Shown: in pieces, positions 42,541-51,244 of the stretch
How positions within the stretch are numbered: the stretch's first letter is position 1
How the letters are laid out: each line of letters starts with the position of its first letter
Assembly (NCBI GenBank): GCA_965197555.1
Contig: OZ240213.1
Span: 1,426,001-1,490,000 of the forward strand
Direction: 5' to 3'
Origin: G965197555 sp965197555
GTDB taxonomy: Bacteria > Chloroflexota > Dehalococcoidia > Lucifugimonadales > UBA3495
DNA: 64,000 bases
Position numbers and translations under genes: made by a program
Notes under the pieces: generated by a model
The model's input: the letters and a program-made list of their open reading frames with translations, nothing else
Told to the model about the DNA's origin: nothing
Database searches by the model: none

Positions 42541-43149
42541 ATGGTTACACCCAAGCTGGTAGATGTCACTGTCTGGTATGACTACACTTGACCGTTTTGC
42601 TACATCGGCCTGGCCAGGCTCGAAAAAGTCGCTGAGCAACATTCATTGAACGTAGACCGAAGACCATACCTGCTCCGGGCTGAGAGGCCCCCTGAGGGTG
42701 AGGCCCGCAGATTGTTTGATGGAGAGACCGAAACTGAGCTAAACCCCGCAATGCAGGAGCGAGCCCAAAACGCCGGAGTGGTGATGCGGCGCCCCAAGTG
42801 GGCACCGAACCCGATGCTGGCCCACGAGGCTACGGTCTACGCCAAGGAGAAGGGTCTGGATGATCAATTCCACCGCTTGGCGGCCAAGGCCTATTGGGAG
42901 ACCAGTGCGGACCTGGGCAAGCTGGATGTCCTGAAAGGCATCTCTGAGGAAAGCGGTCTGGACTGGGCTGAGCTGTCGCCACTGCTGGAATCAGGTCATT
43001 ACAGGGAAAGGGTTCTAGCGGAGTACGAAGCAGCAAAAGCAACAGGGGTGTCCGGGACGCCCACCTACCTGATTGGTGGCGCGCTGTATCCAGGGGACGT
43101 GAGCTTTGAGGCGCTGGAGGCCGCGGTCCGGGCGTCGGCGTTGGGTTAA
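42541..43149 (+). CDS. FrnE-like DsbA-family thiol oxidoreductase with predicted selenocysteine (in-frame TGA)
   Basis: Read through the TGA at 42589-42591 this is one 202-residue protein. ATG 42541 has AGAGGA 8 nt upstream. It begins VTVWYDYT-U-PFCYIGLARLE, the FrnE/DsbA active site (normally C-P-[WF]-C-Y-I-G), with TGA exactly at the first Cys. The frame continues 186 codons with ERAQNAGVVMRRPKWAPNPM, the helical insert, and the cis-Pro loop VSGTPTYLIGG. Without read-through the active site and start would be lost. A stem-loop (GGCCT/AGGCT around loop GGCC) starts its loop 20 nt after the TGA, as a bacterial SECIS should. Role: thiol/disulfide or glutathione-linked redox chemistry. Sec machinery must be encoded elsewhere. 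Confidence 0.85.
42607..42620 (+). promoter_or_regulatory. Candidate bacterial SECIS element of the FrnE-like selenoprotein
   Basis: G42607-T42620 and GCCT/AGGC (42608-42611 with 42616-42619) close the tetraloop GGCC (42612-42615), which begins with two G. The loop starts 20 nt after the TGA. Position and loop G match the known requirements for SelB recognition; the stem is short. Confidence 0.55.
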
Positions 43150-43222
43150 TAGCAAGCGCTGGCGTGGTGTGAATTTCTCTCCTCTTCGTGGAAACGAGAG
43201 GAACGGTGAATTGCGTGCCTGA

Positions 43223-43447
43223 TCAAGGGAACAAGCTTTCCCCTGATTCCGCGTCCTCGACGGTAATGGCGCTCACTGGACAATTCTCCGCTGCCTCCAG
43301 GATATCCGCTTCCGAGTCTCCTTCGGGATTCACTGCCTCCGACTGACGCCCCTCATTGAGGGCGAAAGTGTTGGCTGCGATGGTTACGCACATGGCGTTG
43401 CCAACGCAGGTATTGTGGTCTACGGTTAATTTGAGCTTGCGGGCCAT
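43223..43447 (-). CDS. Ferredoxin, [3Fe-4S]-type
   Basis: 74 residues from the ATG at 43447, AGGAGG 6 nt upstream; the longer frame to 43483 would include that site. Cluster Cys are C14-x5-C20 and C56 in ENCPVSAI, the three-Cys pattern of P450-type [3Fe-4S] ferredoxins (C-x5-C … C-P). The acidic tail is usual. It would donate electrons to an oxygenase. The molybdoenzyme on the same strand upstream and the Rieske oxygenase at 17.6 kb are possible partners; no P450 is in the window. Confidence 0.88.
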   Translation of the reverse strand: MARKLKLTVDHNTCVGNAMCVTIAANTFALNEGRQSEAVNPEGDSEADILEAAENCPVSAITVEDAESGESLFP

Positions 43448-43555
43448 AACCGGCCTCCTGTTGGATGGAATATGCTGCTTCACCGCTGTCGATCAATCAG
43501 CAGGTCGGCATGTTAGAGGCGGGACAACCGCGTGAGGCGTTACTGGTGGGACAGC

Positions 43556-45865
43556 TTACCCCTGTCCCTGCAGCGCTCGCCACACTTTCTCCGGGGTCAA
43601 TGGTGTGTCGATGTGGCGGACCCCGGTACCGCTGAGAGCGTCCATTACCGCGTTGGCAATTGCCACTGGCGCCGCCACGGTGGGAAGCTCTCCCACTCCC
43701 TTGGCCCCAAGGGGATTGGTCGGCGAGGGAGTCTCTATGGTGTCCAGCTCCATACCCGGGAAGTCTTCCGCCAAGGGCAGGGCGTAGTCCATCAAGCTTC
43801 CGGTCACCGGTTGGCCATCCGGTGTGTAGACAACACCTTCGGTTAGCGCCTGCCCGACACCCTGGGCGATCGCCCCGTGAATCTGTCCTGACAGCAACAT
43901 GGGATTCAAAACCCGGCCGCAATCGTGGACCGCGGCGTAGCTCAGGATTTTGATACCGCCGGTGTCCCTGTCGACTTCAACGGTGGCCACGTGGGCGGCG
44001 TACGAGTAGGGATTGTTTGGTAGGGTGTACGTTCCGGTAAATTCCAGGCCGGCGTTAACACCGGAAGGCAACAGCTCTTCGTTGAATGCTGCTGATGCCA
44101 CTTCGGCGAACCCAACGGTCTGTTCCGGCCGTTGCTGGTTGAATATCTGCCCGTTAGCGAAGGCCACGGCCTCCTGGGGACAGTCCAAGAGGTGAGACGC
44201 GATTTCCGACAACTTCCTCTTAGCGTCCTGGAGTACCACGTACAATGCGGAGGCACCGGCGACAGTGCCTCGGCTCGCTGCTGTACCGCCGCCTTCCGGA
44301 ATCACGCTTGTATCGCTGTGTAAGACCTGCACGTCCGAGGGCGAAACTCCCAGCTCGTTAGCCACTACCTGGGCGTAGGATGTTTCCGTCCCCTGTCCGT
44401 GGGGGGAAACGCCGGTATAAGCAGTGACGCCGCCCGACGGGGATATGTCCACCCTGGCGTGCTCGGTCATCATCTCCCCGCCGCCTCCGGACGCCTTGAC
44501 CACGGTGGCTAGGCCCACACCGACGAGGGTGCCCTGGGAACGGCTCTCCTGGGCGCGCTGCCGCCAGGTCGCATAGTCGGACAGCTCCAAGACCCGGTCC
44601 AATCCTCTCTGGTATTCCCCCGAGTCGTAAGTGAGCCCGGTGGGAGTGTGGTAAGGGAAACTATCTGGAGAGATGAAGTTCTTGCTCCGTAGCTCCACAG
44701 GGTCCAGGTCCAGCTCTCGCGCGATGAGGTCCACGGTCCGCTCCAGACAGAAAGCGGACTCGGGGCCTCCAGCACCCCGGTAAGGGCCGGTGGGAGGTTT
44801 GTTGGTAAAAACCCCCAGCACCTCGACCCTCATGTTTGGAGTCTTATATGGTCCCGCGATCCGTTGGCCCGCCAGCAATGGCACGGCCGCAGTGGCTGAG
44901 AGGAAATAAGCGCCCAGATCGGCCACGATCTGGACCCGCATGCCCAGGATGGTCCCGTCAGATTTCACTGCCGCTGCCACATCCACAGTGTGGCCCCGGG
45001 CGTGGAACGACAACATGTTCTCTTGCCGGTCTTCCACCCATTTCACCGGGCGGCGCAAGCTCATCGCCAAGTAAGGCACCGCCACTTCCTCTGGGTATAC
45101 ACAGCCCTTGGCGCCGAATCCGCCTCCCACGTCGGGGGCTATCACCCGGATGGCGCCTTGCGGCCGGTCTAAGAGTTGGCTTAGCTGCCTCCATACTTGA
45201 TGGGGCTCCTGGGTCGAGTCCCAGACGGTGAGCATGTCTTCTTGAGGTTGGTAGTGCGCCACTAAGCCGCGGTTCTCAAGGGGCGCCGGGGCCAAACGCT
45301 GCACATCGTAGCGCTGCTCTATGACCCGGTCGGCCTCAGCGAAGGCAGAGTCCAAATCGCCGCCCTCTCTAAGGATTCGCAGGCCCAGGTTGTTGCCCAA
45401 CTTTCGGTGAATCGGCGCGGCGTCTTCTTCCAACGCCTCGTAGGGGTCCAGGAGTGGTGGGAGCGGGTCATATTCCACAGTGACGAGCTCCGTAGCGTCC
45501 CTGGCCTGTGCCAGGCTCTCAGCCACCACGATGGCCACAGGTTGACCCACGTAGCAGACCCGGTCGGCGGCCAATATAGGCTGCTCGGCCGGGTGCATTT
45601 CATTAAACAGGTCCCCCCAGAGTTGTCTGATGGGAAGGTCGCCAAGCACCCCCTTGATGTCATCCGCCGTGAGGACAGTAACCACTCCGGGGTGGCGGCG
45701 CGCCTCGCTGGCATTGACCTTCAGGATAAGGGCATGGGCATGGACGCTGCGCACCACTGTGGCGTGGAGCATGTCCGGCAGCTTGATGTCGTCAACGAAG
45801 GATCCCATGCCGGTTATCAGCCTGGGGTCTTCGAATCTCTTGATCGACTGGCCTGAAGTGCTCAC
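43556..45865 (-). CDS. Xanthine dehydrogenase/CO-dehydrogenase-type molybdenum hydroxylase, large subunit (CoxL form II-like)
   Basis: 769 residues; GTG start at 45865 with GGAGG 6 nt upstream. Molybdopterin-binding subunit motifs: GSFVDDIKLPDMLHATVVRS, the FGAKG loop (VGGGFGAKGCVYPEE), the substrate loop GPYRGAGGPESAFCLER and the catalytic Glu in GAKGVGELPTVAAPVAIANA. The loop PYRGAG resembles form II enzymes rather than the AYRCSFR of true CO dehydrogenases. So it hydroxylates an unknown aldehyde or heterocycle with water. No medium (FAD) or small ([2Fe-2S]) subunit adjoins, which is odd; they may be encoded elsewhere. Confidence 0.9.
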   Translation of the reverse strand: MSTSGQSIKRFEDPRLITGMGSFVDDIKLPDMLHATVVRSVHAHALILKVNASEARRHPGVVTVLTADDIKGVLGDLPIRQLWGDLFNEMHPAEQPILAADRVCYVGQPVAIVVAESLAQARDATELVTVEYDPLPPLLDPYEALEEDAAPIHRKLGNNLGLRILREGGDLDSAFAEADRVIEQRYDVQRLAPAPLENRGLVAHYQPQEDMLTVWDSTQEPHQVWRQLSQLLDRPQGAIRVIAPDVGGGFGAKGCVYPEEVAVPYLAMSLRRPVKWVEDRQENMLSFHARGHTVDVAAAVKSDGTILGMRVQIVADLGAYFLSATAAVPLLAGQRIAGPYKTPNMRVEVLGVFTNKPPTGPYRGAGGPESAFCLERTVDLIARELDLDPVELRSKNFISPDSFPYHTPTGLTYDSGEYQRGLDRVLELSDYATWRQRAQESRSQGTLVGVGLATVVKASGGGGEMMTEHARVDISPSGGVTAYTGVSPHGQGTETSYAQVVANELGVSPSDVQVLHSDTSVIPEGGGTAASRGTVAGASALYVVLQDAKRKLSEIASHLLDCPQEAVAFANGQIFNQQRPEQTVGFAEVASAAFNEELLPSGVNAGLEFTGTYTLPNNPYSYAAHVATVEVDRDTGGIKILSYAAVHDCGRVLNPMLLSGQIHGAIAQGVGQALTEGVVYTPDGQPVTGSLMDYALPLAEDFPGMELDTIETPSPTNPLGAKGVGELPTVAAPVAIANAVMDALSGTGVRHIDTPLTPEKVWRALQGQG

Positions 45866-46000
45866 CGTAGACCTCCCGGATTGCCTCTGTGGGTATTGGA
45901 ACCAAGTGTCATTATATCAATCCCTCCCTGAATCTGAAGTTGTCATCGCTGATTGGGGTTTGGTAAAGTGTCATATTCCTGTTCCGGAGTGTGCGAATTG

Positions 46001-47176
46001 ATGGGTGCTTCGAGCTCCATTGTGGTGATCGGAGCGGGCGTCTTCGGTCTAACGGCGGCCTTGGAGTTGGCGCGGCGCGGCCATGGGGTGACGGTGCTCG
46101 AGGCCGGCGCCGCACCCAACCCGCTGGCTTCTTCCACGGATGTTAGCCGCATGGTTCGAATGGACTATGGAAGCGACGGACTGTACACTGGGCTCGCAGT
46201 CGAAGCCATCAAGGGATGGCGCGATTGGAACGCCCTCTGGGATGAAGAGGTCTATCACGAAACTGGACTGCTTCTGGCTTCCAGCCTGCCGTTGGAGCCA
46301 GGGACGTTTGAGCAGGACAGTCTGGTCCAACTGGAAAGCGTCGGGTACCAGGTCCAGCGGATGGATTCATCACTGTTGCGAGACCGGTTCCCCGACTGGA
46401 ACGCAGACAAGTTTGTGGACGGCTACTTTAATCCCGTTGCTGGTTGGGCGGAAGCATTGAGGGTTGTAGGATGCTTGGCCCAAGAGGCGCAGCACACGGG
46501 GGTGTCGCTAAGAACCGGGACCAGAGTGGCCCGAATCTCCCAAGAAGGACCTTGCGTGACGGGGGTAGTTACCTCGGACGGTGTTGGTATTCATGCAGAC
46601 TTGGTCGTTTTGGCCGCTGGTGCCTGGACACCGCTCTTACTGCCCCGGTTGAGTGATTTTATGGGGGCGGTAGGCCAACCTGTATTCTACTTCGAACCCG
46701 AGGAGCCCGAGCGGTTCCGGGGGCCAGGCTTCCCTCCATGGGCCGCCGATGTGTCCAGGACCGGTTGGTATGGCTTTCCGGCCAACCGGGATGGGCTGGT
46801 GAAAGTCGGCAATCACGGTCCGGGACGCCTAGTACACCCCGACGATCCGAGGGATGTCACCGCCCGGCAGATCGGTGGCTGTCGCGGGTTTCTCCGCGAG
46901 GCGCTCCCAGCCCTGGCCGAGCAGAAACTGAAAGAAAGCCGGTTGTGCTGGTACTGTGATACTTGGGATGGGAATTTCTGGATCGATCATGACCCTGACG
47001 CTGATGGGCTGGTGGTGGCTACCGGCGGCAGCGGCCACGGCTTCAAGTTTGCCCCTGTGATGGGCTCCATCATCGCTGATGTGGTAGAAAGGAAACCCAA
47101 CAAGTACGCCGACCGCTTTGCCTGGCGGGACGTGGGAGAGCCGACCTCGGAAGCCATCCGTTTCACCGGTCGCTGA
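46001..47176 (+). CDS. FAD-dependent oxidoreductase (DAO/sarcosine-oxidase-like)
   Basis: 391 residues from the ATG at 46001; a GGAG lies 12 nt upstream, and longer frames from 45953 add a poor N-terminus. The FAD Rossmann motif is SSIVVIGAGVFGLTAALELARRGHGVTVLEAG (about 5-36). DAO features follow, with LASSTDVSRMVRMDYG and a C-terminal VVATGGSGHGFKFAPVMG that closes over the flavin. Members oxidise N-methyl or alpha-amino groups, releasing imines and H2O2. The substrate is unknown; the amidase pair 65 nt downstream on the same strand suggests an N-containing compound. Confidence 0.9.
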   Translation: MGASSSIVVIGAGVFGLTAALELARRGHGVTVLEAGAAPNPLASSTDVSRMVRMDYGSDGLYTGLAVEAIKGWRDWNALWDEEVYHETGLLLASSLPLEPGTFEQDSLVQLESVGYQVQRMDSSLLRDRFPDWNADKFVDGYFNPVAGWAEALRVVGCLAQEAQHTGVSLRTGTRVARISQEGPCVTGVVTSDGVGIHADLVVLAAGAWTPLLLPRLSDFMGAVGQPVFYFEPEEPERFRGPGFPPWAADVSRTGWYGFPANRDGLVKVGNHGPGRLVHPDDPRDVTARQIGGCRGFLREALPALAEQKLKESRLCWYCDTWDGNFWIDHDPDADGLVVATGGSGHGFKFAPVMGSIIADVVERKPNKYADRFAWRDVGEPTSEAIRFTGR

Positions 47177-47240
47177 GCCTCGGCCAAGTCTGAGTAACCG
47201 GCAATTTCCAGCTTAACCAGAGTTCAAAAGGGAGGAGACC

Positions 47241-47438
47241 ATGGCAAGTCAGCAGGTGTCCCTGGAGGTCTTCCGGACCATAGCGGACCTGGCGGGTCTA
47301 GGTTTGAGCCAGCAGGAACTGGAGGAGCTCAAGCCACTATATGACCTGTACTTGGAGTACATCGAGCAGCTTCACGCTCTGGATTTAGGTGCCGAGGAGA
47401 TTGTCGTGGAGTTCCATCCGGACTGGCCCCAGGTTTGA
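47241..47438 (+). CDS. Small AtzG-like/GatC-like amidase partner subunit
   Basis: 65 residues; GGAGG 5 nt before the ATG. An acidic two-helix protein (LAGLGLSQQELEELKPLYDLYLEYIEQLHALDLG) ending VVEFHPDWPQV. In AtzG/AtzE and GatC/GatA systems a short acidic subunit precedes the amidase and is needed for its stability. Here it lies 46 nt before an amidase gene, which is the main reason for the call. No catalytic residues are expected. Confidence 0.7.
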   Translation: MASQQVSLEVFRTIADLAGLGLSQQELEELKPLYDLYLEYIEQLHALDLGAEEIVVEFHPDWPQV

Positions 47439-47484
47439 TCGGAACCGTCTCTAGACTGATATTGCATCCAGAGGGAGATAAGTA

Positions 47485-48891
47485 ATGGCTAGAGTAGACA
47501 CCCCGCTCCACTACTTGACCATCGGTGAGGCCAGCGAGCTAATCCGGCGGCAAGAGCTATCGCCTGTTGAGCTAACCAGGGCCTGCTTGGACCGAATCGA
47601 CGCCACCGACGGCCAGCTCCATTCCTTCATAACGTTGTTGGCCGACGAAGCCCTGGACGCGGCCCGGAATGCCGAAGCGGAGATTCTGAGCGGCACCTAC
47701 AAGGGGCGCATGCACGGAATCCCCTTCGCCCTCAAGGACCTTTATGACACAGCGGGAGTGCGCACGACCTCCGGCTCCAGAGTCGATTTCGACCGGGTGC
47801 CCAGCGAAGACGCGACTACCACCGCCAGGCTCAAAGGGGCAGGGGGAATTCTGCTGGGTAAATTAGCGATGCATGAGTTTGCCCTGGGAGGCCCCGACTT
47901 TACCACACCCTTCGAGCCAGCGCGGAACCCGTGGAACCTGGCCCACGTGACCGGCGGGTCCAGCAGCGGCTCGGCCTCTGCGGTCGCGTCCGGCCAATGC
48001 ATGGGTGCCCTCGGCTCTTGCACCGGCGGCTCCATTCGCGGCCCGGCCTCCCTTACAGGTATCGTGGGCCTGAAGGCAACCTACGGCCGAGTCAGCCGCT
48101 TCGGGGTGGTGACATTGAGTTGGTCCCAAGACCACGCAGGGCCCATGACTTGGACAGTGGAAGACACTGCCTACATGCTACAGGCTATTGCTGGCCATGA
48201 CCCCAAGGATCCCACATCCAGTCACGCCCCCGTCCCGGATTACGAGCTGTCCCTCCGGGAGGATATCAGGGGTCTCAAGATCGGGGTGCCGCGCCACTTC
48301 TTCTTCGATCCGCATCCGGATATCAACTCGGAAGTGGTAGCCAAGGTGGAGCAGGGACTGAGTGTCCTTGACGAACTGGGCGCCACGATTCAGGAAGTGA
48401 GCGTGCCCAGCCTGGAACATGTGCGAGCGGCCAACTCGATCATCATGCTCAGCGAGGCCTTCGCGTTCCATGAAAAGAACCTGAAGAATCGTCCCAACGA
48501 CTTTGGTGAGATGGTGCGGGCGCGGTTTCGCATCGGCGGGCTGTTCAGCGCCAGCGACTACCTTCAAGCCCAGCGCGCCCGCCAATCGGTCAAGCAAGAG
48601 TTTGCTGAAGTGCTGCGCCAAGTGGATGTGGTGGTCACCCCGACGATGACCCAACCCGCAGCTGCTTTTGAAGGATACGACGCTACCAGTACTGTGCGCG
48701 GCCGCAGCTTCACTGCCCCCTTCAATGTCACCGGCTTGCCGGCTATTTCAGTGCCCTGTGGATTTACTGAAGGGGGGCTGCCCATTGGAATGCAGATCGC
48801 GGGGAAGCCCTTTGATGAACCCACGGTCCTCAGGGCCGCCTATACCTATCAGCAGTCGGCCAACTGGTACCAGCGGCGACCGGCGATCTAG
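47485..48891 (+). CDS. Amidase (amidase-signature family, AtzE/GatA-like)
   Basis: 468 residues; GGGAG 7 nt before the ATG. The Ser-cisSer-Lys triad is readable: K84 in FALKDLYD, cis-Ser in VTGGSSSGSASAVASG (about 159-161) and nucleophile S183 in GSCTGGSIRGPASL. The enzyme hydrolyses amides to acid and ammonia in the cytoplasm. The small subunit just upstream suggests an AtzE-like (biuret/carboxyamide) rather than true tRNA-amidotransferase role; gatB is absent. It may work with the DUF1989 and NodB genes 0.5-2 kb away in degrading an N-rich compound. Confidence 0.92.
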   Translation: MARVDTPLHYLTIGEASELIRRQELSPVELTRACLDRIDATDGQLHSFITLLADEALDAARNAEAEILSGTYKGRMHGIPFALKDLYDTAGVRTTSGSRVDFDRVPSEDATTTARLKGAGGILLGKLAMHEFALGGPDFTTPFEPARNPWNLAHVTGGSSSGSASAVASGQCMGALGSCTGGSIRGPASLTGIVGLKATYGRVSRFGVVTLSWSQDHAGPMTWTVEDTAYMLQAIAGHDPKDPTSSHAPVPDYELSLREDIRGLKIGVPRHFFFDPHPDINSEVVAKVEQGLSVLDELGATIQEVSVPSLEHVRAANSIIMLSEAFAFHEKNLKNRPNDFGEMVRARFRIGGLFSASDYLQAQRARQSVKQEFAEVLRQVDVVVTPTMTQPAAAFEGYDATSTVRGRSFTAPFNVTGLPAISVPCGFTEGGLPIGMQIAGKPFDEPTVLRAAYTYQQSANWYQRRPAI

Positions 48892-48953
48892 GGAGCGTTG
48901 CGTCTACGTTGGTTGGCGCGTCGTGAAGCTAGGTGGGAGAGGGGCGAAGCAGG

Positions 48954-49175
48954 TTACGTCCCTCGTCGGCTCTCTCGGATAAACCCTACGATTTCGTCGG
49001 TCGTGATATCCAGATCTACTCCCTTGACGTCGAGAGGGGACCCATGAGCGCGCTCAGGTCTGATAACAAACAATGGTCCGCCTTTTCGCCTGATGCCTAC
49101 ACAGCCGTCCCTGAGCGCCTCCTCAAGAAGAGTGGATAAACGCTGGCGTGCTTCGGAGTAGGTGTAGACTTTCAT
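48954..49175 (-). CDS. Phd/YefM-type antitoxin
   Basis: 73 residues: VYTYSEARQRLSTLLEEALRDGCVGIRRKGGPLFVIRPE is the Phd/YefM DNA-binding fold, and the tail would wrap a toxin. Its ATG overlaps the stop of a truncated PIN-domain frame (ATGA), so it was the second gene of a toxin-antitoxin operon. With the toxin broken it is an orphan that might still repress its promoter. Confidence 0.75.
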   Translation of the reverse strand: MKVYTYSEARQRLSTLLEEALRDGCVGIRRKGGPLFVIRPERAHGSPLDVKGVDLDITTDEIVGFIRESRRGT

Positions 49176-49303
49176 GGGCTCACCTTCAACACGCTAGCCC
49201 CCGCTGTGTGTGCGGCACGCAGTAACCCTTGGTCCAGGCTCATCAGTGCGCAATCCCGACTCAGCGCGTAAGTGATTACATAGGCATCGTAGGCATAGAT
49301 TCA
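49172..49303 (-). pseudogene. 3' remnant of a PIN-domain toxin
   Basis: About 43 codons remain (IYAYDAYVITYALSRDCALM, then SLDQGLLRAAHTAG), the end of a PIN nuclease with the usual 'Y-D-A-Y-x-x-x-A … C-x-L-x-S-x-D' segment. The frame is closed upstream by TGA at 49304, and the next gene ends 58 nt further. The first two-thirds are lost. It overlaps the antitoxin start by 4 nt. Confidence 0.65.
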
Positions 49304-49361
49304 TTAACTATCCACTAGTGTCGGGCCGGAGTTAGCCGAGAGAGTGCTATCGCCAACGACA

Positions 49362-49964
49362 TCACAAGACCTCGAAGTGGGCTTCCGTAGGGGTACAGGC
49401 TTCACCGTTGATGGGAATGATGTCTTGGGGGCATGCCGAAAAGGCCACCAGGCAGTCCATCTCAGCCCGGAGCAGGATGTAGTCACCGGCCTTGGAAACC
49501 GGGGCCGCGAAGGATACCGAACCATCGGGTTGGACCGGGATGTTCATGAACAGGTTCCAGGGGCTGGGGGTCTCCGGGGGAGCGAGTCCCAACGCCGCCA
49601 TAGCTGACCTTAGATTATCGGTGCAGTTGTCGTGGTATCCCTGGACCCCCAGAAGCTCGTACCGATAGCGGTCGCAGGCGGCCAATAGAGTATCGTGTAT
49701 TCCTGGGGATGTGTCCTCTACCAGCGTGAGAATGGGCCGGCGGTGGTTGGTTACCATGCTGTCGCCCACCTTCGGCAATATCCTGGCTAGGGCCGTCCGA
49801 GAGTGTTCCATGGACATGAACTCGGATATATCGGCGCTGTTGAAAGCCCAGGTGTCCACCACCTGCTGCCCGTAAGTGTTGATCACTCTGATCATCTGGC
49901 CTCCACGGACCAAGGCGGCTGTTCCCTTGCGGGCTGGGATTGTGACGATGGGCGATTGCGGCAC
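49362..49964 (-). CDS. DUF1989 (urea-carboxylase-associated) family protein
   Basis: 200 residues; GTG start with GGGAGG 7 nt upstream. DUF1989 features: IPARKGTAALVRGGQMIRVINTYGQQVVDTWAF, a central MSMEHSRTALARI and CDRYRYELLG with HDNCTDN; the end has LRAEMDCLVAFSACPQDIIPING. These proteins sit beside urea carboxylase or in ureide metabolism and are cupin-like metal-binding enzymes. Partner genes here are a NodB deacetylase and an amidase, not urea carboxylase. Confidence 0.85.
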   Translation of the reverse strand: MPQSPIVTIPARKGTAALVRGGQMIRVINTYGQQVVDTWAFNSADISEFMSMEHSRTALARILPKVGDSMVTNHRRPILTLVEDTSPGIHDTLLAACDRYRYELLGVQGYHDNCTDNLRSAMAALGLAPPETPSPWNLFMNIPVQPDGSVSFAAPVSKAGDYILLRAEMDCLVAFSACPQDIIPINGEACTPTEAHFEVL

Positions 49965-50010
49965 GACGGTGCCTCCCTTATCTCTGGAATTCTAGCCATC
50001 GGCCATAGGC

Positions 50011-50892
50011 CTAATTGCGTGGATGGTTCTCTGCGAAATCGTCGGCAATCTCGTTGAACGTGCAGAAGCGCACCCCAGGATGCGACCTAATGTAACCGGC
50101 AAGCCGCTCCAGCATCAGAATAACCTGGGGCCGCCCGCTTACGTCGGGGTGTATCGTCATAGTGAAGACTGCCTCGTCATACTCCCGGTACACGTAGTCG
50201 AATTGGTCTCGCCACATCTCCTCAATATCGCGGGGATTCACGAATCCATGGCTGTTGGGCGACTTCTTGATAAACATCATCGGCGGAAGATCGTCCAGGT
50301 ACCAGTTGGCGGGTATCTCAATCAGGTCGGTTTCCTGGCCCCGTACCAGGGCCTTCATCCAGAAATCAGCGGGTTGGGAGAAGTCGATCTTCGTCCATTG
50401 ATCACCCACACGGACGTAGTAGCACTCGAAATCCCGGTGCATCAAGCTATGGTCGTACTTGATGCCGTTCTTGAGCAGCAATTCATTCGTGACGTGGCTG
50501 AACTCCCACCAAGGAGCCACGTAGCCGGTGGGCCGTTGGCCAGACAATTGGTTGATCAGGTCGATGCACCGGAGCAATACCGCTTCCTCCTGCTCCGGGG
50601 ACATGGCGATGGGGTTTTCGTGGGAGTAGCCATGGAGGCCGATCTCATGCCCGGCGTCTACTATCATTTGGCATTGATCTGGAAAGGTCTCCACCGAATG
50701 GCCCGGTATGAACCAAGTCGTTGACAGCCCCAGCCTGTCGAACAGCTTCAGGAGACGCGGAGTCCCTACCTCACCGGCGAATATGCCGCGGGATATGTCA
50801 TCGGGAGAATCTTCTCCTCCGTATGAACCCAGCCAGCCGCCGACCGCGTCCAGATCGATTCCGAAAGCACACAATATTTTCTTGTCGGCCAT
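50011..50892 (-). CDS. Polysaccharide deacetylase (NodB) family protein, PuuE-like
   Basis: 293 residues. NodB-fold features: FGIDLDAVGGW with the metal Asp, TTWFIPGHSVETFPDQ, GHEIGLHGYSHENP (His ligands) and a late FTMTIHPDVSGRP. It lacks the long N-terminal segments of cell-wall enzymes and a signal peptide. It therefore resembles cytoplasmic PuuE-type allantoinases and related C-N hydrolases. It is 46 nt upstream of DUF1989 on the same strand, an arrangement suggesting ureide or cyclic-amide breakdown. Confidence 0.85.
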   Translation of the reverse strand: MADKKILCAFGIDLDAVGGWLGSYGGEDSPDDISRGIFAGEVGTPRLLKLFDRLGLSTTWFIPGHSVETFPDQCQMIVDAGHEIGLHGYSHENPIAMSPEQEEAVLLRCIDLINQLSGQRPTGYVAPWWEFSHVTNELLLKNGIKYDHSLMHRDFECYYVRVGDQWTKIDFSQPADFWMKALVRGQETDLIEIPANWYLDDLPPMMFIKKSPNSHGFVNPRDIEEMWRDQFDYVYREYDEAVFTMTIHPDVSGRPQVILMLERLAGYIRSHPGVRFCTFNEIADDFAENHPRN

Positions 50893-51021
50893 GAAGATAG
50901 CCCCCTTCCCCGAAATAGAAAACCATGGAATCCTAGAAGCCGGGACTACGTCCGGTGGAGGTGGGGGCCTGGCAGCCCCCTCCTACTCGATTCTTGGGTC
51001 AACCGTCAATGCGATTAAGGG

Positions 51022-51244
51022 TTAAGTAACTATGTCAAGATATAGATTACTCGCCCAATTTGTGCTTCGACAAGCTCAGCACGAACGGACATTCCCGAGG
51101 CCTGGCCTTTTTGTTGTTCACCTAACGCGAATTTGACCGTCCGTTTATGGTGCGACAAGGTCAGCACCAACGGCGTGCAGAGGTAATTCGTTCGCCCTGA
51201 GCCTGTCGAAGGGCCGGCCACTCCGGTTTTGAGATAGTTTCTAA
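51022..51244. repeat. MITE-like element with TTAGAAACTAT-type terminal inverted repeats, copy 1
   Basis: 223 bp bounded by TTAAGTAACTATGTCAAGA on the left and TTTTGAGATAGTTTCTAA on the right, imperfect inverted repeats of one sequence. Inside are three palindromic copies of the TTCGACAAGCTCAG/GAACG type (51063-51089, 51146-51176, 51188-51216). No open frame. The right end overlaps the last codon and stop of the GlcG gene. A second, 128-bp copy lies at 62671-62798. Confidence 0.7.
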
